From assembly GCA_947364395.1 (NCBI GenBank), contig CANASS010000046.1:1-15572 (forward strand): a stretch of 15,572 nucleotides of DNA, read 5' to 3'. Source of the stretch: an uncultured bacterium (GTDB lineage: Bacteria; Bacillota; Clostridia; Oscillospirales; Oscillospiraceae). Below the pieces are notes generated by a model. The model was given only the letters and a program-made list of their open reading frames with translations. It had not been told where the DNA came from and ran no database searches. Of the stretch, positions 11,996 through 15,572 are shown piece by piece (within the stretch, counting starts at the first letter, position 1; every line of letters begins with the position of its first letter). A program made the position numbers and the translations under genes.

Positions 11996-13285
11996 ATGGA
12001 AGTTTTGATCCAATTGTCTTTCTCTTTGGTGGGCGGGCTGCTCATGTCCCGTCTGGCCAAGCTGCTGAACCTGCCCGCCGTCACCGCCTATCTGGTGACC
12101 GGGCTTCTGCTGGGCCCCTACTGCCTGGGGGCGCTGCATCTCGCCTCCCTGGGCTTCACCAGCTCGGAGGCGGTGGCCCACCTGGACATCATCTCCCAGG
12201 TGGCCCTGGGCTTCATCGCCTTCACCATCGGCAACGAGTTCCGGCTGGAGCAGCTCAAAAGCATGGGCAGGCAGGCCATCACCGTGGGCATTTTGCAGGC
12301 GGTGGCCACCACCGCCCTGGTGGACCTGGCCCTGGTGGGCCTCCACTTCATCAACCCGGAGCTGATCTCCATCTCCTCCGCCATCACTCTGGGCGCCATC
12401 GCCGCCGCCACCGCCCCCGCCGCCACCCTGATGGTGGTGCGGCAGTACAAGGCGGACGGCCCCCTGACCCGGCTGCTGCTGCTGGTGGTGGCCATCGACG
12501 ACGCGGTGGGACTGGTCCTGTTCTCCGCCTCCTTCGGGGTGGCCGTGGCCCTGGAGAGCGGCTCTATCAGCCTGGTCACCGTGCTGGTGGAGCCGGTGAT
12601 TGAGATCGTGCTGTCCCTGGGGCTTGGCGCCCTGGCGGGCTGGGTGCTGTACTGGGTGGAGCAGTTCTTCCACTCCCGGAGCAAGCGCCTGTCCATCTCC
12701 ATCGGCTTTGTCCTGCTCACCGTGGGGCTGTCCATGCTGAAGTTTGAGCTGGGCGGCGTCCGCTTTGGCTTCAGCCTGCTGCTGGTGTGCATGATGACGG
12801 GCACCGTCTTCTGCAACATCTGTGACTTTTCCGAAGAGCTGATGGGCCGCGTGGACGGCTGGACCGCCCCGCTGTTCGTGCTGTTCTTTGTGCTGTCCGG
12901 CGCGGAGCTCAACCTGAAAATCCTCTCCAACCCCATGGTGCTGCTCATCGGGCTGGTGTATATCGTGTTCCGCTCCCTGGGCAAGTACCTGGGGGCCTAC
13001 GGCAGCTGCGCCATGACCGGGTGCAGCGACAGCATCAAAAAGCACCTGGGCATCACCCTGCTGCCCCAGGCCGGCGTGGCCCTGGGCATGGCCCTCACCG
13101 CCCAGCAGCTGGCCGGCGGCGAGGTGGTGCGCAGCGTGGTGCTGTTCTCCGTGTTGGTGTACGAGCTGGTGGGTCCGGCGCTGACCAAGCGCTCCCTGCT
13201 GGCGGCGGGCGAGATTCGGGAGGAGGGCCGGACCAGCGCCCGGCGGAAAAACCCCCGCAGGGCGGAGGTACGGCTGGACAAGTGA
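11996..13285 (+). CDS. CPA2-type cation:proton antiporter
   Basis: A 429-residue inner-membrane protein of the Na_H_Exchanger family with about twelve helices. It opens with FSLVGGLLMSRLAKLLNLPA and VTGLLLGP, the usual first-helix signature. ATAPAATLMVV (138-148) resembles the unwound-helix region, and VAIDDAVGLVLF (165-176) carries the Asp168-Asp169 pair that binds the ion and protons. The tail (about 405-429) is basic and cytoplasmic. The role is exchange of Na+ or K+ for protons, helping pH and salt balance; the cation cannot be told from sequence. ATG 11996 follows GAGGTG at about 5 bases. The gene has its own promoter and leader hairpin and is probably monocistronic. Confidence 0.9.
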   Translation: MEVLIQLSFSLVGGLLMSRLAKLLNLPAVTAYLVTGLLLGPYCLGALHLASLGFTSSEAVAHLDIISQVALGFIAFTIGNEFRLEQLKSMGRQAITVGILQAVATTALVDLALVGLHFINPELISISSAITLGAIAAATAPAATLMVVRQYKADGPLTRLLLLVVAIDDAVGLVLFSASFGVAVALESGSISLVTVLVEPVIEIVLSLGLGALAGWVLYWVEQFFHSRSKRLSISIGFVLLTVGLSMLKFELGGVRFGFSLLLVCMMTGTVFCNICDFSEELMGRVDGWTAPLFVLFFVLSGAELNLKILSNPMVLLIGLVYIVFRSLGKYLGAYGSCAMTGCSDSIKKHLGITLLPQAGVALGMALTAQQLAGGEVVRSVVLFSVLVYELVGPALTKRSLLAAGEIREEGRTSARRKNPRRAEVRLDK

Positions 13286-13336
13286 CGGCGGGTTTTCCCC
13301 GGGCATTTCGGGCATACTAGCCCCGAGGTGATGACA

Positions 13337-13765
13337 ATGCTCAGCGAAAACCAGCTGCTCAACCACATCTACCAGACCGCTGAAATGGGCAGGGAGGGCA
13401 TCCACTCGGTGCTGAAGTACGCGGAGGACCCCACGCTGGCCAGCGCGTTGAACAGCCAGTATACCGAGTACGAGAAGCTGCAAAACGCCGCCGGGTCCCT
13501 GCTTCAGGCCCGGGGCGAGCCCCCCAAAGGCCTGGGCCCCGTGGCCAAGGCCTCCTCCGAGGTGATGAGCACCATGAAGGCCATGACCGACCGCTCCGCC
13601 GCCAACATCGCGGAGATGATGATTCAGGGCTCCACCATGGGGGTGACCAAGAGCCTGCGCACCATCCGGGAATGCGACCTGCGGGACGAGGGGGTGCGCC
13701 GTCTGGCGGACAGGCTGCTCAAGACGGAGCAGGACAACATCGAGGAGATGAAGCGGTTCCTCTGA
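13337..13765 (+). CDS. Small all-helical protein, possibly ferritin-like (DUF2383/CotF-like)
   Basis: A soluble 142-residue protein without signal peptide, predicted almost entirely helical: MLSENQLLNHIYQTAEMGRE, then a long amphipathic stretch with QYTEYEKLQNAAGSLL, a short GEPPKGLGP turn, and two more helices ending in TEQDNIEEMKRFL. A four-helix bundle with Glu/His-containing helices resembles small ferritin-like or spore-coat-associated families, but I see no complete di-iron ExxH pair that would prove metal binding. I prefer ATG 13337 because GAGGTG (13325-13330) sits 6 bases upstream; ATG 13331 and GTG 13328 overlap the SD. It ends at a bidirectional terminator facing cdd. A CATACTA element upstream may indicate forespore expression (see findings). 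Confidence 0.6.
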   Translation: MLSENQLLNHIYQTAEMGREGIHSVLKYAEDPTLASALNSQYTEYEKLQNAAGSLLQARGEPPKGLGPVAKASSEVMSTMKAMTDRSAANIAEMMIQGSTMGVTKSLRTIRECDLRDEGVRRLADRLLKTEQDNIEEMKRFL

Positions 13766-13766
13766 G

Positions 13767-13807
13767 AAAAAACGGAGGGCCCCCGCAGCGGCGGAGGCCC
13801 TTCCCTT
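13767..13807. terminator. Bidirectional terminator between the helical protein and cdd
   Basis: GGGCCCCCGC (13777-13786) pairs with GCGGAGGCCC (13791-13800) with one mismatch and a 4-base loop. On the plus strand it is followed by TTCCCTTTTA. On the minus strand a run of six T (from 13767-13772) follows, so it serves both convergent genes. Confidence 0.75.
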
Positions 13808-13814
13808 TTACAGC

Positions 13815-14210
13815 TCATCCGTTCAGCGAGTCGGGGCCGAAGCCGTGGGGGAGAAGCTCCTTCAGCGGCAACTTCACATAATCCCCGTCCCCCCGGGCGA
13901 CCAGCACGGTCAGGTCCGGCGCGAACTCGTACAGCACCTGACGGCACACCCCGCAGGGCCAGCAGTAGTCCCCGCTTCTGCCCGCGATGGCGATGGCGGT
14001 GAAGGCCCGGTATCCCTCGCTGACCGCCTTCACCAAGGCGGTGCGCTCGGCGCAGATGGTGGGCCCATAGGCGGCGTTTTCAATGTTGCAGCCGGTAAAT
14101 ACCGTGCCGTCGGCGCACAGCAGGGCCGCCCCCACGGGGAAGTGGGAGTATGGCACATAGGAGCGCTCCAGCATGGAGAAGGCCAGGTCCACCAGAGCTT
14201 GGTCGGTCAT
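13815..14210 (-). CDS. cdd: Cytidine deaminase
   Basis: A cytosolic 131-residue zinc enzyme that deaminates cytidine and deoxycytidine to uridine and deoxyuridine in pyrimidine salvage. Motifs are YSHFPVGAAL (21-30), the substrate-binding GCNIENAAYG (40-49), TICAERTA with zinc-ligand Cys and catalytic Glu (51-58), and PCGVCRQVLYEF with the other two zinc Cys. Length is the usual 130-135 residues of the tetrameric enzyme. ATG 14210 follows AAAGGAG with 8 bases of spacing. It is monocistronic: a promoter lies upstream at 14277-14305 and the bidirectional terminator at 13767-13807 downstream. Confidence 0.96.
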   Translation of the reverse strand: MTDQALVDLAFSMLERSYVPYSHFPVGAALLCADGTVFTGCNIENAAYGPTICAERTALVKAVSEGYRAFTAIAIAGRSGDYCWPCGVCRQVLYEFAPDLTVLVARGDGDYVKLPLKELLPHGFGPDSLNG

Positions 14211-14276
14211 GTTTAAAACTCCTTTCCAAATTGAGCCTTTTTTGGGGAGAGGAGCCGAATTTGCTCCTTAATATAT

Positions 14277-14305
14277 AGTATAGCAGGTTTCTCCGCCGGT
14301 TGAAA
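14277..14305 (-). promoter_or_regulatory. Promoter of cdd (extended -10)
   Basis: On the minus strand TATACT (14282-14277) is preceded by TGC, an extended -10. The -35 region (14305-14300, TTTCAA) is a poor match. A second AT-rich block (ATATATTA) lies just downstream. The promoter is back-to-back with that of the membrane-protein gene. Confidence 0.5.
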
Positions 14306-14338
14306 GGGGAAAAACACGGCTTACGGCGATTTTTGTTG

Positions 14339-14367
14339 TTGCAATGCCGGATAATTTCTGATATAAT
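14339..14367 (+). promoter_or_regulatory. Strong promoter of the membrane-protein gene
   Basis: TTGCAA (14339-14344) and a perfect TATAAT (14362-14367) are exactly 17 bases apart, the best sigma-A match in the window. Confidence 0.75.
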
Positions 14368-14373
14368 ACGAGC

Positions 14374-14479
14374 TGTTCGATGTCGGGACGAGGCGTCAGC
14401 CATCACCTGCCACGCAAAAAAAGGGTACCGCCAGGGTGTTTTTGGGCGGGCTAACGACGATAAAAGGACTGATTTAATA
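14374..14479 (+). other. Long 5' leader of the membrane-protein gene, unassigned
   Basis: About 105 bases separate the predicted transcription start from ATG 14480. The stretch holds small stems (GACG/CGTC near 14387-14397 and CCGCC/GGCGG at 14428-14432 with 14445-14449), a run of seven A (14416-14422) and a T run inside the loop. I could not match it to a riboswitch class I know. AAAAGGA (14462-14468) is the SD. Confidence 0.4.
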
Positions 14480-15247
14480 ATGTTTGAGAAGGGTAAACGC
14501 GAACGCCGCCAGAGCGAGGACGATAAGGTCTTTAATCGGATGCTCCTGTGGCTGGCCGGGGCCGTGGCGGTGGAGCTGCTGCTCCTGCTGCTTCAGAAGG
14601 CCTATGTGGACATCATTTTCGACGCCATGGTGGCCAAGGCGCTCCAGTCGTTCTTCCATGTGTTCTCCATCGTGGGCGCGGTGGCGGTGGCGGGCTGCGC
14701 CGTGTGGGCGGTGGTCAACCGCCGCGGCGGAAAGCCCACGACGCTGCCCGTCATTATCGCAGCGGTGGCGGCAGGGCTGTGGGTGGTTTCCCTGCTGAGC
14801 TTCTTCATGTACGCGGAGGGCATCCGTATTCTGATGATGTTCCCTGCGGCGGCGGCTGTGCTTATCATCATCTTCTTCCTCTACCAGCGGCCCTTCTTTT
14901 TCAACGCGATCCTCACCGGCGGCGGGCTGCTGGCCCTGTGGCTCTATAAGCAGTATTATATGACCCATCCCCGGCTGACCACCGCCTGCATCATCGGCGG
15001 AGTGGTGCTGCTGGCGCTGGCGGCTGTGCTGGCCCTCCAGCTGCGCAAGACCGACGGCAGGCTGGGCTCCATCCGGGTGGTGCCCGTGGAGTCCAATTAT
15101 CTGATGACCTTCCTCACCTGTGCCGTGACCGCCGTGGCCATGGTGCTGGGGCTGATTTTGGGCATTTCCTTGTGCCAGTATCTGATGTTTGCGCTGGTGG
15201 GCTGGATGTTTGTCCAGGCGGTGTTTTTCACCGTCAAAATGATGTGA
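14480..15247 (+). CDS. Conserved-looking multi-spanning membrane protein, function unknown
   Basis: A 255-residue protein with a charged cytoplasmic N-terminus (MFEKGKRERRQSEDDK) and about eight hydrophobic helices (for example MLLWLAGAVAVELLLLLLQ, FSIVGAVAVAGCAVWAVV, MMFPAAAAVLIIIFFLYQRP). Connecting loops are short; one between the last helices is longer (LRKTDGRLGSIRVVPVESNY). No catalytic or transport motif is recognisable, so no function is proposed. ATG 14480 is preceded by AAAAGGA at 11 bases. It has its own strong promoter, a long leader and a strong terminator, so it forms a single-gene unit and is probably well expressed. Its base use matches the neighbours, suggesting a native gene. 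Confidence 0.8.
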   Translation: MFEKGKRERRQSEDDKVFNRMLLWLAGAVAVELLLLLLQKAYVDIIFDAMVAKALQSFFHVFSIVGAVAVAGCAVWAVVNRRGGKPTTLPVIIAAVAAGLWVVSLLSFFMYAEGIRILMMFPAAAAVLIIIFFLYQRPFFFNAILTGGGLLALWLYKQYYMTHPRLTTACIIGGVVLLALAAVLALQLRKTDGRLGSIRVVPVESNYLMTFLTCAVTAVAMVLGLILGISLCQYLMFALVGWMFVQAVFFTVKMM

Positions 15248-15266
15248 GCGGTACGAAACAGAAATG

Positions 15267-15302
15267 AAAAACCGGCAGGGCGGAGAGCCCTGCCGGTTTT
15301 TG
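15267..15302 (+). terminator. Rho-independent terminator after the membrane-protein gene
   Basis: A perfect 11-bp stem ACCGGCAGGGC / GCCCTGCCGGT (15271-15281 with 15287-15297), loop GGAGA, is flanked by AAAA and TTTTTG. Confidence 0.9.
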
Positions 15303-15572
15303 TGTTGAAATATCCTGTTAAAAAATGTAACCTCTCTGAGTTTGACTGATGGGGCCCCGCGAAAACGCCCTTCAGTTTTCGAGGGGAGAGGAGGGGCAAG
15401 GGAGCAAAGTGAAAGGCTCCGCACAAAAGGAGGAGCCTTGAACGGGGCGGACTTTGCCCCGACGAGGAGCGAGTGACGAGGCTCGAACTCGCTGCCGCAC
15501 CCCGCGAATGGGATTCACGGGGACCCCGCACCTCTGATTTCACGTGCGCGCGGTGCGCGCACAGGTGGAGGC
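15303..15572. other. Non-coding, hairpin-dense intergenic stretch (possible repeat element)
   Basis: No believable gene is present: the open frames here lack an SD and have the low-complexity Ser/Arg/Leu composition of a shadow. Instead, consecutive inverted repeats appear: CGAAAAC/GTTTTCG (15360-15366 with 15375-15381), AAGGCTCC/GGAGCCTT (15413-15420 with 15432-15439), CGGGGC/GCCCCG (15443-15448 with 15456-15461), AGCGAGT/ACTCGCT (15468-15474 with 15487-15493) and GTGCGCGC/GCGCGCAC (15544-15551 with 15555-15562). Such dense palindromes suggest a multicopy intergenic element or a structured RNA. The window ends inside it. Confidence 0.45.

Noticed and set aside
11909..13483. 524-codon minus-strand open frame over the antiporter gene
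   Set aside because: His/Gln/Gly-rich composition and no family motif. The plus strand encodes a clear CPA2 antiporter with promoter and SD.
14374..14479. Known riboswitch in the leader of the membrane-protein gene
   Set aside because: Compared by eye with ZTP, guanidine, fluoride, cyclic-di-GMP and preQ1 consensus elements; none of the required conserved blocks are present together.
15097..15543. 148-codon minus-strand open frame at the right end
   Set aside because: It runs through the strong terminator at 15267-15302 and the hairpin-rich stretch, has no SD, and has a Ser/Arg/Leu-rich composition; it is best explained as a repeat-element shadow.
1..15572. CRISPR array, tRNA, rRNA or insertion sequence
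   Set aside because: No regularly spaced repeats, cloverleaf with a T-arm GTTCRANNC, rRNA conserved blocks or transposase motifs were seen.

Overview
The window reads as a piece of chromosome from a high-GC, low-oxygen Firmicute, most likely an Oscillospirales (Flavonifractor/Lawsonibacter-like) gut Clostridium. This placement is inferred from the strong AGGAGG-type ribosome binding sites, the clostridial form of FeoB (motif GVTGCRII), GC-rich codon use and the gene families present. No ribosomal RNA marker is available to confirm it.

Left end (about 1-1775) is the end of a prophage. It holds the 3' part of a phage endolysin with an internal in-frame start that has its own Shine-Dalgarno, a terminator, and then an AT-rich abortive-infection gene of the Abi_2/HEPN type with its own promoter and terminator. 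A second, truncated copy of the last 44 bases of the endolysin gene and a further terminator follow. At about 1776 the sequence switches to the C-terminal half of the ferrous-iron transporter FeoB, without start signals. The simplest reading is that the element is inserted inside feoB and that this is its right-hand junction.

The next block (2765-7773, minus strand) is a complete five-gene peptide/nickel-type ABC importer in the order binding lipoprotein, permease, permease, ATPase, ATPase. It starts from an extended -10 promoter that overlaps an 18-bp perfect inverted repeat, has a terminator-like hairpin after the binding-protein gene, and ends in a terminator facing feoB. Upstream on the same strand lie a radical SAM/SPASM protein with a cysteine-rich tail (7945-9327) and a TetR-family regulator (9489-10049).

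From 10189 rightward the plus strand carries two half-size TauE/SafE-family membrane proteins overlapping by ATGA, a ZIP-family metal transporter with a His/Cys loop, a CPA2 cation:proton antiporter, and a small helical, possibly ferritin-like protein. Cytidine deaminase (minus) follows, then a multi-spanning membrane protein of unknown function behind a strong promoter and a roughly 105-base leader. The last 270 bases are non-coding and packed with hairpins, and look like an intergenic repeat element.

The most notable points are the prophage/feoB junction, the abi cassette bracketed by duplicated endolysin ends, the internal start in the endolysin, the split TauE pair, the TetR plus radical SAM pair of unknown substrate, and the hairpins placed in leaders and between cistrons. 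I found no CRISPR array, tRNA, rRNA or transposase.
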